A DNA stretch of 64,000 nt from contig NZ_CP074380.1 of assembly GCF_022695595.1 (NCBI RefSeq), positions 7,220,501 to 7,284,500 on the forward strand, in the 5' to 3' direction. Each line of letters begins with the position of its first letter. Positions within the stretch are counted from its first letter, which is position 1. Positions 33,590 through 42,106 of this stretch are shown here, piece after piece. Source of the stretch: Streptomyces sp. MST-110588 (GTDB lineage Bacteria; Actinomycetota; Actinomycetes; Streptomycetales; Streptomycetaceae). The position numbers and the translations under genes were made by a program. The notes below the pieces were generated by a model. It was not told where the DNA came from. It did no database searches and saw nothing but the letters and a program-made list of their open reading frames with translations.

Positions 33590-35601
33590 TCAGCCGGTGC
33601 GGGCGGCCAGCGCCACCAAGGAGGTACGCGGCGGTACCACGCACACGTCACCCGTCTTGAGGGTGGCGGCGGGGGCGGGCGCGCCGTCCGGTGCCGTGGT
33701 GTCCACGACGACCTCGTAGACCGCGCCCGCCCGGCCCGGCACCACGAAGCTTGCAGGCCCGGTGTCCGCGTTGAGCAGGGCCAGCAGGTCCGCGTCCGGC
33801 ACGGCGCTCCCGTCCCCCGCCAGCAGCATCCCCAGGAACCGGTGCGCCGGATCCTGCCAGCGGGCCGGTGTCATGACCCGGCCGTCCCGGTCGTACCAGG
33901 CGACGTCCGGAGGGGAACCTGCGCCGGTGAGGAAAGTGGTGCGCCGGAGCACCGGGTGGTCGCGCTGCAGCGCCACCACGCGGCGCACGAAAGCGGTCAA
34001 CGGGGTCGGCGCGGACCAGTCGTACCAGCTCAAAGGGTTGTCCTGGCAGTACGCGTTGTTGTTGCCTCCCTGGGTGCGCCCCAGTTCGTCGCCCCCCTGG
34101 AGCATGGTGCAGCCCTGGGAGATCAGCAGGGTCAGCAGCAGGTTGCGGCGCTGCCGTTCGCGGACCGCGGTGACGGCGGGGTCGGTGGTGGGGCCCTCGA
34201 CCCCGTAGTTGGCGCTGCGGTTGTCCTCCGTGCCGTCGCGGTTGTTCTCGCCGTTGGCCTCGTTGTGCTTGCGCGCGTAGGTGACCAGGTCGGTCAGGGT
34301 CATGCCGTCGTGACAGGTGACGAAGTTGACCGAGGCGTCCGGGCCGCGGCGCCCGGGCGCGTACAGGTCCGAGGAGCCGGCCAGCCGGCTGGCGAGGTCG
34401 CCGGTGGCCGCCGCGCCGCGCCAGAAATCGCGCACCGTGTCGCGGTAGCGGTCGTTCCACTCGTTCCAGCCCGCCGGGAAGCGGCCGGCCTGGTAGCTGT
34501 CGGGCGCGCCCACGTCCCACGGCTCGGCGATCAGCTTGACGCGGTTGAGCACCGGGTCCTGGTAGAGCAGGTCGAAGAAGGCGGAGAGCCGGTCGACGTA
34601 ACCGTACTGCCGGGCGAGGGAGGCGGCGAGGTCGAAGCGGAAGCCGTCGACGTGCATCTCGGTGACCCAGTAGCGCAGCGAGTCCATGATCAGGCGCAGT
34701 ACTTCCGGGCGGCCCGCGTTGAGGGTGTTGCGGGTGCCGGTGGTGTCCACGTAGCGGGACGGGTCGGCGGGGTCCAGCCGGTAGTAGATCTCGTTGGCCA
34801 GACCGCGCAGCGACAGCGCCGGATCGTCCGGCGGGCCCTCGGCGGTGTGGTTGTAGACGACGTCCAGGACGACTTCGATGCCCGCCGCGTGCAGTGCGCG
34901 GACCATCTCCTTGAAGCCGGTGAGCTGCCCGCCGTCGTGACCGGACGCACTGTAGGCGGCGTGCGGGGCGAAGAAGCCGATGGTGGAGTAGCCCCAGTAG
35001 TTGACCAGCCCGCGGTCCAGCAGGAACTGCTCGGACAGGAACTGGTGCACCGGCATCAGCTCGACCGTCGTTACGCCCAGTTCGCTCAAGTGGCGCAGCA
35101 CCGCCGGGTGCGCCACCCCCGCGTAGGTGCCCCTGATCTCCGGCGGCACCTCGGGATGGGCGGCGGTCAGCCCCTTGACGTGCGTCTCGTACAGGACGGT
35201 GCGGGACCACGGGTGGCGCGGCGGGCTGTCCGTCCCCCAGTCGAAGGCGGTGTCGGCGACGAGGCTGACCAGCGACCGTTCCCCCAGCGGCTTCATCACC
35301 TTGGCGTACGGGTCCAGCAGCACCACGGACGGATCGAAGCGCAGGCCGCGCCGGGGCTCGTTCGGGCCGTGGGCGCGGTAGCCGTAGGCCAGACCCGGCC
35401 GCGCGTCAGGGACGTGGGCGTGCCAGATGTCGCAGTCCACGGACATCGGCACCCGCCGCTCACCCCCTCGCCGAACAGGCACAGTTCGACCGCGCCGCCG
35501 TACGCGCCGGCCGAGGAGTGGACGGCGAAGGAGGTGCCCCGGCCGTCCCAGTGGGCGCCGAGCCGGTAGGGGTCGCCGGGCAGGCTCGCGGGAGTCGTCA
35601 T
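33590..35601 (-). pseudogene. glgX: Glycogen debranching enzyme GlgX/isoamylase-like, 1-nt frameshift near N-terminus
   Basis: The gene starts with [20 protein letters not shown], a CBM48 (isoamylase N) domain. After about 45 codons the frame breaks: adding one C to the C5 run at 35463-35467 restores [20 protein letters not shown]. The large downstream frame holds the GH13 catalytic motifs: VTTVELMPVHQF, DVVYNHTAEG, GFRFDLAASL with the nucleophile Asp, LIAEPWDVG with the acid Glu, and FVTCHDGMTL. The repaired length of about 670 aa is usual for GlgX. The frameshift is most likely a sequencing error. It is the last member of a tight leftward cluster with cupin and GMC genes, which suggests a shared carbohydrate substrate. 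Confidence 0.85.
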
Positions 35602-35655
35602 CAGTCGTCACCGCCGGGTCCGTGGTATCCGCCGAGTCAGTCGTCACCGTCAGGA

Positions 35656-36909
35656 TCAGTCGTAACCGCCGAACATGAAGAGGGAGGCGCGCTGGTCGGC
35701 CGGGTTCATCAGCCCGTGCAGATTGCCGCCCTTGAGGAACGCCAGGTGCCCGGCCGGCAGCCGGCGGATCTCGAAGGAGCGCACGCGGGTCCCGGAGTCG
35801 GCCCAGTCACCGATCACCATCAGCCCGTCGCCCTCCAGCATCAAGAAGACCTCCTGGTTGTCGCGGTGGCGGTGCAGGCCGATGCCGCAGGCCGGGTCCA
35901 GGACGTGCAGGTCCATGTAGTTCACGGCGAAGAACGGCTCGCCGTCACCGCTGGAGTGCCCCTTGTTCCCGTACGCGTCCAGGTTGTACGGCTCCAGGGC
36001 GCGCCGCAGTTCGCCGCTGCCCGCCCAGCGCCCGTAGTCGCTGAAGAGCGTGCGGTACTCCAGGAACCCGACGCCGCCGTGCGGATTGCCGCTCGTACCG
36101 ACGCTGAGGTAGTTCTCCCAGCCGCGCAGCCGCATCTCGAAGCCCAGGCGCACCGAGCCCGACGGCGGATCGGCCGAGCCCGCGCCGTCCGGGCTCGCCG
36201 TCCAGCGCAGGTCGATGTAGCAGGGCAGGACGGGGTGCAGGGCGTGCCGGGGCGAGATCTGCCGCAGGTCCTGGTCGCTCATCCGGTCGCGGGCGAAGTC
36301 CTGGGCGAGTCCGGTGACGATGTCCGGGCGCGGCTGGAGCAGCCCGCTGTCCAGGGCGGCCCTGCCGCGCTCGCCCAGCAGGTCGCGCAGCCCGTCACCG
36401 ACCCGGCCCCACAACTCGACGGTGTAGAAGTCGGTTTCCTCGTCGTAGGGGACCCGGACCGGCAGCGGCGTACTGCCCTGTACGGAGACCACACACCCGA
36501 TCGCGTCCCCGAGCTGTCCCGCCTCCCGCCACAGCGCGGAGTCCGGGCCGCCGCGGTAGGACAACTGGAGGAAGGGGCCGCGCCAGTCGCCGACCGAGGC
36601 CCAGCCGCGTACCGCCCGGGTGTCGCCGAGCCGGAAGTCGCGCACGTTCTGCTTCTGGAAGTCGGTCTTGTCGTCCTGGTGCTCCGGGTCGAGCTGATCC
36701 TGGTTCGGGGCGGCGGGCCCGTACAGCTCCAGGGAGCGCAGCGGGAAGAGGTACTGGAGGGAGGCGGGGTCATACAGTTCGCGCTCGGCGGCCGTACGGG
36801 AACGCTCGACCAGGCCCAGCAGCTTCAGCAGGGGGTTGTCCGCCGCGTAGTCCGGTGGTTTGCCGGGGTCGACGCGGAAGACCGAGTCGGTGTGCACGAT
36901 CTTGGGCAT
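35656..36909 (-). CDS. Cupin-domain protein (cluster member 2)
   Basis: A 417-aa protein with a C-terminal cupin: metal motif GLHRHRDNQEVFLMLEGDG and second motif GHLAFLKGGNLHGLMNP, giving H-x-H-x4-E and a later His. The N-terminal 250 residues form a domain I do not recognise, containing YYRGGPDS-like repeats and many aromatic residues (RRLRGWENYLSVG, VGFLEYRTLF). It begins MPKIVHTDSVFRVD. It is related in layout to the next upstream gene, suggesting duplication. No signal peptide. Probably a metal-dependent cytosolic oxygenase, isomerase or binding protein; function not known. Confidence 0.75.
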   Translation of the reverse strand: MPKIVHTDSVFRVDPGKPPDYAADNPLLKLLGLVERSRTAAERELYDPASLQYLFPLRSLELYGPAAPNQDQLDPEHQDDKTDFQKQNVRDFRLGDTRAVRGWASVGDWRGPFLQLSYRGGPDSALWREAGQLGDAIGCVVSVQGSTPLPVRVPYDEETDFYTVELWGRVGDGLRDLLGERGRAALDSGLLQPRPDIVTGLAQDFARDRMSDQDLRQISPRHALHPVLPCYIDLRWTASPDGAGSADPPSGSVRLGFEMRLRGWENYLSVGTSGNPHGGVGFLEYRTLFSDYGRWAGSGELRRALEPYNLDAYGNKGHSSGDGEPFFAVNYMDLHVLDPACGIGLHRHRDNQEVFLMLEGDGLMVIGDWADSGTRVRSFEIRRLPAGHLAFLKGGNLHGLMNPADQRASLFMFGGYD

Positions 36910-36945
36910 CGCTGGACCGCCTCAGATGGTGGGTGTCGGTGGGTG

Positions 36946-38076
36946 TCAGGTCGTGTGGTACAGGAACGCGACGAACTTCAGGGGCGCGTCGTTCGGGTTG
37001 CGGATGCCGTGCACCCCGCCGCTCTTGGTGTAGATGACGCTGCCCGGCTTGACCGGCAGCTCACGGCACTTGACCGGCCCGACACCGAAGACCGGCCGCT
37101 CCACCAGCGGATAGTTCGCGGTGGTCGGGTCGTCCCCGTCGCTCATGTACGCGATGCCGGTGCCCGAGACGACGTAGTACAGCTCCTCGGAGCCGATGTG
37201 CCGGTGGGTGCCCTCCACCGCGCCCGGCGGGACCGTCACCTCGTGGAAGAAGACCAGGTCGCTGCCGAGCTCCCGCTGGAAGAGCCAGCGCATCTGGACG
37301 ATGTTGTCCTCCCGGCGCTCCGGGTTGCCCTCGTCGCTCATGGCGTTGCGGTAGTTGACGGGCGCCAGCGCCGAGGCGTCGGGGATGAAGAAGCCGCGCT
37401 GGAAGTCCAGCAGGTAGTTGCTGTCGGCGACGGTGTTCTGCGGTGAGCTGGGTTCCGGCGTACGCGGTTCCTGGTGCGAGCGCAGATAGGCGTTGTCCCA
37501 CTGCGGGTTGCCCAGCTTCTGCCCCGTCGGGTAAAGGACGCCGTCCTCGCGGAAGGCCATCGCCACCTCGGTCACCGACCCCAGCAGCGGGGAGAGCTGC
37601 GGCACCCGCGTGATCGGCGCGTCCCGCCCCATCAGGGGCAGCACACGGTGGTCGTGGGTGGTGCCGTCCGGCGGCTCCAGGGTCTGCCAGATCTCGGCCG
37701 CGTACGCGCCGATCACCGGGTCCCAGTGCAGGGTGACGATCGCCTCGGCGGACTGCGCCGGGTCCTCCCCGGTGACCTTCAGCCACGCCTTCGTACGGGG
37801 CCCCAGCCGCCGCCCGAACTCCCGCGCCTGCTCCACCAGCCGGATGCCGGAGTACTCGATGCGCAGCATGGGGCAGAGCTTGCTGCCGGCCAGGAAGACG
37901 TCGCCCTTGATGGCGGTGCCGTCCGCGGAGCCGCGTACCTCCGAGACGTAGTAGCGGTAGCGGGAGGAGCGGGTGGCGTTGAGGTAGCGGGCATGGTAGA
38001 TGCGGTCGGGGTAGAAGACGACGCGGAAGATCTCGTTCTCGGGGTGGGTGTAGATCTGGTCGAAACGGCTGTCCAT
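36946..38076 (-). CDS. Cupin-domain protein (cluster member 1)
   Basis: A 376-aa paralogue of the downstream gene. The cupin at the C-terminus has GAVEGTHRHIGSEELYYVVS (H-x-H-x4-E) and SGGVHGIRNPNDAPLKF with the third His. The N-terminal domain begins MDSRFDQIYTHPENEIFRVV and contains long beta-rich runs like IVTLHWDPVIGAYAAEIWQT. Only 36 bp separates it from its neighbour and 24 bp from the GMC gene, so one transcript is likely. The role is unknown. Two unequal cupins could form a heteromer. Confidence 0.75.
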   Translation of the reverse strand: MDSRFDQIYTHPENEIFRVVFYPDRIYHARYLNATRSSRYRYYVSEVRGSADGTAIKGDVFLAGSKLCPMLRIEYSGIRLVEQAREFGRRLGPRTKAWLKVTGEDPAQSAEAIVTLHWDPVIGAYAAEIWQTLEPPDGTTHDHRVLPLMGRDAPITRVPQLSPLLGSVTEVAMAFREDGVLYPTGQKLGNPQWDNAYLRSHQEPRTPEPSSPQNTVADSNYLLDFQRGFFIPDASALAPVNYRNAMSDEGNPERREDNIVQMRWLFQRELGSDLVFFHEVTVPPGAVEGTHRHIGSEELYYVVSGTGIAYMSDGDDPTTANYPLVERPVFGVGPVKCRELPVKPGSVIYTKSGGVHGIRNPNDAPLKFVAFLYHTT

Positions 38077-38100
38077 GTCACGGCCTCCTGGGCGGCGTCC

Positions 38101-39909
38101 TCACGGCTTCTGGAGCCGGCCGAGCAGCACGTCGCCGACGCGGAAGGAATTGGCCTCGATGGTCAGCGTCGGGTTGGCGCTGCCGGAGGTCGGCATGAAC
38201 GCGCCGTCGGTGACGTAGAGATTGTCGAAGTTCCAGGCCCGGCAGTCCGGGTCCAGGACGGAGTCGCCCGGCTGCGACCCGAACCGGGCGCCGCCCAGGA
38301 CGTGGTTGGCGATCCGTACCACCGAGCCTCCGACCGACCCCGAGCTGACGTCGCGCACGTCCCCGCCGTGCACCAGGATCTGCCGGCACTGCTCGGCGAG
38401 GGTGTCCATCAGGGCCCGGTCGTGCGGGTGCCAGGTCTTGATGATGTACGCGACCGGGCGGCCCCACTTGTCCTTGACGGTGGGGTGCAGCTCGATGCGG
38501 TTGGAACGCTGCGGCACCTGGTTGGCCATGAACGCAACCGACAGCCGGCGGCCGAAACTGTCCTCCAGGTAGTCCTCGAAGCCGTCGCCCACCAGGCCGG
38601 TGTCGTAGAGGTAGCCCTTCCACATGTTGTCCATGTCCATGGCGTGCCAGGTGCGGGCCAGGGAGATGGGCAGCGCGCCGTCGGAGGTGTTGTTGTAGAT
38701 CACCCCGCCCGCCCACAGGCCCTGCGCGCGGAACCACTCCGGGCGCGCGCAGTGGTCGGTGGCCCAGTCCGAGTCCAGCGTCTTGGACTTGTCCGCGCGG
38801 GTGGGCACGATGCACTGCGCCCCGCCGAAGCAGTGCGTCAGGAAGTAACTCCCCAGCAGGCCGCCCGCGTTGATCCGCTGGTCGAAGGCCGCGTCCAGCG
38901 CGGCGGACAGCTTCAGCAGCCGCACCGACTCGATCGCCGAGCACGCCACGACCACGGTGCCCGCGGCGATCGTACGGGCCCGGCCGCCCGGGTCCCGGTA
39001 GTGCACCCGGGTCACCCGCGGGCCGTCCGCCTCCAGATGCGTCACGGTGCAGTTGGCCCGCAGGTCCAGCCCGCCCGTCCCGTCGGTGAGCAGCGGAGCC
39101 AGCAGCGAGACCCAGGTGTTTGACTTCAGCCCCAGCGGGTCGCCGTAGCGGTTGACGAACGCCGTCTTGATGCTGTCGGTGTCGGCGGGGACCGTACGGC
39201 CGCTGGGGGCGTGGTCGCGGGTGATCACGGCCAGCGGGGTGCGGTAGCGGCGCATGCCCAGCGCGTCCATGCCGGCCGCCGCGTACGCGCTGATGGCGTT
39301 GGGCTCCAGCGGCGGCTGGTAGTGGTCCTCGGAGGGCACCTTCGCCTGCCCCTCCCAGGTCCCGTTGATGCCGACCAGGCGCTCGGCCCGGCTGTAGTAC
39401 GGCTCCAGCACGGCGTACTCCAGCGGCCAGTCGCGGGCCTCACGGCGCACCTCGCCGCCCGGGTCGTCACGCAGGTCCGTACGCGAGGCGTTGAGGGTGG
39501 CCAGCCGCAGGTCCTCCGGTGTGAAGCGGGGCGAGACCCCGCCGTACAACTGGGTGCCGCCGCCCACCACCTGGGCGGTGTAGCCCTCGATGGTGACCCG
39601 GTCCTGTCCGTCGCTGTCGCGGTAGACGTGCGGCTCGTCGTTCAGGTCCGGCTCGACATGACTGGAGTAGTACGGCTCACCGGTGTTGGCCACGCCCTGG
39701 ACGGTGATCCGCTTCTCCGAGCCGGTGGCGAAGGACTCGTCGCGCTTGAAGTCCGAGAGCCCCGTGGGACTCTGCGCCTGGGTGCGCAGCAGCGGGCCCT
39801 TCTCCAGCATCACCACGCGGTGGCCGGCCTTGACGAGCGTGTGGGTGAGCGGTGCGCCGCCCGCGCCGCTGCCGATGACGACGATCGGGGCACTCTCCTC
39901 GGAGGCCAT
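38101..39909 (-). CDS. GMC family FAD oxidoreductase
   Basis: A 602-aa glucose-methanol-choline-type flavoprotein. N-terminal FAD site VIGSGAGGAPLTHTLVKAGHR cut short, then VVMLEKGP. The GMC region carries VVGGGTQLYGGVSPRF and ALDAAFDQRINAGG. The C-terminus shows NHVLGGARFG (catalytic His region) and NLYVTDGAFMPTSGSANPTL, the standard GMC ending. The preceding gene encodes a gluconate-dehydrogenase subunit 3-like partner, as in membrane sugar dehydrogenases. No Tat signal is present on either, so the complex would be cytosolic. Likely substrate a sugar, polyol or lipid alcohol. Confidence 0.88.
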   Translation of the reverse strand: MASEESAPIVVIGSGAGGAPLTHTLVKAGHRVVMLEKGPLLRTQAQSPTGLSDFKRDESFATGSEKRITVQGVANTGEPYYSSHVEPDLNDEPHVYRDSDGQDRVTIEGYTAQVVGGGTQLYGGVSPRFTPEDLRLATLNASRTDLRDDPGGEVRREARDWPLEYAVLEPYYSRAERLVGINGTWEGQAKVPSEDHYQPPLEPNAISAYAAAGMDALGMRRYRTPLAVITRDHAPSGRTVPADTDSIKTAFVNRYGDPLGLKSNTWVSLLAPLLTDGTGGLDLRANCTVTHLEADGPRVTRVHYRDPGGRARTIAAGTVVVACSAIESVRLLKLSAALDAAFDQRINAGGLLGSYFLTHCFGGAQCIVPTRADKSKTLDSDWATDHCARPEWFRAQGLWAGGVIYNNTSDGALPISLARTWHAMDMDNMWKGYLYDTGLVGDGFEDYLEDSFGRRLSVAFMANQVPQRSNRIELHPTVKDKWGRPVAYIIKTWHPHDRALMDTLAEQCRQILVHGGDVRDVSSGSVGGSVVRIANHVLGGARFGSQPGDSVLDPDCRAWNFDNLYVTDGAFMPTSGSANPTLTIEANSFRVGDVLLGRLQKP

Positions 39910-39918
39910 CTCTCCCCC

Positions 39919-40989
39919 TCAGCCGCGGTAGTCGGTGTTGTGGCCCAGCGGCGACTCCAGCGCCCGCCGCCAGTCGAAGAGGGTGCGGTCCCCGGCGTCC
40001 CTGAAGCGGCTCTCCAGGTACATCCAGCCCGCCGCCCCGGAATTCCCGCCGTACTTGGGGTGGACGAACGCGCCGGTCATCGCGTGCCGCCTCAGCAGCA
40101 ACAGGAAGAAACGCGGGCTTCCGTAACGGGAGTAGTCCCAGCCGTCGACCTTTTCGGTCTCCATCTGCGCGTAAAGATCCGCGTACATTTCGGGGGGCGC
40201 GGACGCCGGGTCGAGACTGCCGAAGCGGTACCGCAGTATTTCCCCGATGATTTTGAGGCAGATGTGGTAGTCGTCGGCGTTGTGCTGTTCCTGGCGGGCC
40301 ACGAGCTTGTCGATGTAGTTGACCGTGCCGACCTCGTCGTCCAGTTGATAGGCGAGCGGGAATTCCTCCTCGCGGCTCGCCCGGTCCAAGGACTCGTACA
40401 CGCCGCGCAGGAACCGCCGGTTCTCCTCCAGCCGGAACGGCAGCAGATGGCGCACCAGCCGGCCCAGCAGATCACGCTCGGCCCGGCTGAAGGTCAGCGG
40501 TACCGCGCAGCCGTCGGTGAAGAAGCGGGACCAGGTCTCGCCGTTGTCCAGGACGGTGCGCTGCGGATTGACGGGGTCCAGGCCGAAGGTGCCGTCCACC
40601 GCGAACTTGTAGGTGTGCACCTGCCCCTTGGGCACGCGCACGGTCGCGGCGTAGAAACCGGTCGGCTCCCCCGCGAAGACCAGCGGGCGCAGCGGCACGG
40701 GGGAGTGCAGCGGGCCGAAGGTGCCCAGCACGGACACCGAGGAGGGGGTCCGCCGCCGCCCGTCGTGGACGAACGTCACGTCGTTGTACGGATAGGAACT
40801 CGCGGCCGACACCCCGTCCCAGTGGGCGTCGACCACCGGGAACCGCCAGGCCTCGCAGATTGCCGCGCGGGCGTCCCCGGGCGGGTACTGGCCGAAGTCG
40901 TGACGCGGGTCGGCGCTGTCCCGGGCGAGATATTTCGTGCAGTGATTCAGAACGTACTGATCGTCTTTCTCGATGACCTCGATCTTCAC
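39919..40989 (-). CDS. CBM48-like/gluconate 2-dehydrogenase subunit 3-like fusion protein
   Basis: A 356-aa protein starting at a GTG (VKIEVIEKDDQY) with GGGGG upstream. Residues about 85-160 look like a glycogen-recognition (E-set) domain: VSVLGTFGPLHSPVPLRP, FYAATVRVPKGQVHTYKFAV and DPVNPQRTVLDNGE. The second half resembles subunit 3 of gluconate 2-dehydrogenase, including FLLLLRRHAMTGAFVHPKYG and GNSGAAGWMYLESRF. Such subunits partner GMC flavoproteins, and the GMC gene follows after 9 bp. A carbohydrate-binding domain fused to this subunit is unusual. It leads the operon and is divergent from the MDR gene. Confidence 0.7.
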   Translation of the reverse strand: MKIEVIEKDDQYVLNHCTKYLARDSADPRHDFGQYPPGDARAAICEAWRFPVVDAHWDGVSAASSYPYNDVTFVHDGRRRTPSSVSVLGTFGPLHSPVPLRPLVFAGEPTGFYAATVRVPKGQVHTYKFAVDGTFGLDPVNPQRTVLDNGETWSRFFTDGCAVPLTFSRAERDLLGRLVRHLLPFRLEENRRFLRGVYESLDRASREEEFPLAYQLDDEVGTVNYIDKLVARQEQHNADDYHICLKIIGEILRYRFGSLDPASAPPEMYADLYAQMETEKVDGWDYSRYGSPRFFLLLLRRHAMTGAFVHPKYGGNSGAAGWMYLESRFRDAGDRTLFDWRRALESPLGHNTDYRG

Positions 40990-41082
40990 CGCGGCACCCC
41001 CGAGAGGTCTGGAGTGCCATTGAAAGTATTGCGGCGACCGGGGGTTGTCCACGCCACCGGCCAAGGCCGTATCGTGCGGGAC

Positions 41083-42099
41083 ATGCGCGCCGCTTGGTAT
41101 GAGAACAGAGGCCGGGCCCGAGAGGTGCTGCGGGTGGGGGAGATGGAAACTCCCGTGCCCGGGCCGGGGGAAGTGCGCATCAGGGTGGAGTTCTCCGGGA
41201 TCAACACCGGGGACGTCAAGAAGCGGCAGGTGTGGCTGGGCGCGGGCGCGATGGCCCACCCGCGGATCGTGCCGCACAACGACGGGGCGGGAGTGGTGGA
41301 CGCGGCCGGCGAAGGGGTGCCGCGCTCCTGGCTGGGGCGGCGGGTGTGGTGCTCCTACGCCCAGAGCTACCGGCCGTACGGGACCGCGGCCCAGTACACA
41401 GTCGTGCCCGTGCGTCACGTCGGCGCGCTGCCGCAGGAGGTGCCGGCCGAGCAGGGCGCCTGCCTGGGCATCCCCGGGCTCACCGCCCACCGCGCGGTCT
41501 TCGCGGACGGGCCGGTGGCAGGCACCACGGTGCTGGTCGCGGGCGCCGCGGGCAGCGTGGGCCGGGCGGCTTCGGCCCTGGCCCGCCGGGGCGGGGCGCG
41601 GGTGATCGGCACCGTCACCCGCGCCGATCAGCTCGACGCGGTACGCGAGGGCGGCGCCGACCACGCCCTGCGGACGGGCCCGCACCTGGCCGCGGCGGTC
41701 CTGGAACTGACCGGCGGGCGCGGCGCGGACCGGGTGATCGAGGTCGCCCTGGACGCCAACGTCCACGCCGACGCCGACCTGCTGGCCCCCGGCGGCGCGG
41801 TCGTCACCTACGCCACCGGCGACCCCGAACCCGCCCTGCCCTTCTGGCCGCTGGCGTTCAAGAACGCCACGGTGCGGCTGCTGGGGTACGACGACTTCCC
41901 GCCCAAGGCGGTGGCCGCCGGCATCGCGGAGGTGACCGCCGCTGCCGCCGCCGGCGACCTGCGCTACCCGATCGCCGGGGTCTTCCCGCTCACGGACATC
42001 GCCGCCGCCCACGAGGCGGTGGAGCGGCCACAGAAGCCGGGGCGGGTCCTGCTCGCGCTGCCCGACGGCCGGCAGGCCGGTCAGGAGCTGTCCGCTTGA
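41083..42099 (+). CDS. Zinc-independent MDR alcohol dehydrogenase / quinone oxidoreductase
   Basis: A 338-aa medium-chain reductase: GEMETPVPGPGEVRIRVEFS at the N-terminus, GINTGDVKKRQ, and the NADPH motif VLVAGAAGSVGRAASALARR cut to GxxGxxG. No zinc-ligand Cys/His cluster is visible (the region after GAGVVD lacks GHE), favouring a quinone-oxidoreductase (QOR/zeta-crystallin) assignment. It is divergent from the CBM48/GMC operon with 93 bp between starts and convergent with the FUSC gene. Its substrate could be a carbonyl made by the neighbouring oxidase. Confidence 0.85.
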   Translation: MRAAWYENRGRAREVLRVGEMETPVPGPGEVRIRVEFSGINTGDVKKRQVWLGAGAMAHPRIVPHNDGAGVVDAAGEGVPRSWLGRRVWCSYAQSYRPYGTAAQYTVVPVRHVGALPQEVPAEQGACLGIPGLTAHRAVFADGPVAGTTVLVAGAAGSVGRAASALARRGGARVIGTVTRADQLDAVREGGADHALRTGPHLAAAVLELTGGRGADRVIEVALDANVHADADLLAPGGAVVTYATGDPEPALPFWPLAFKNATVRLLGYDDFPPKAVAAGIAEVTAAAAAGDLRYPIAGVFPLTDIAAAHEAVERPQKPGRVLLALPDGRQAGQELSA

Positions 42100-42106
42100 C
42101 GGCTGG

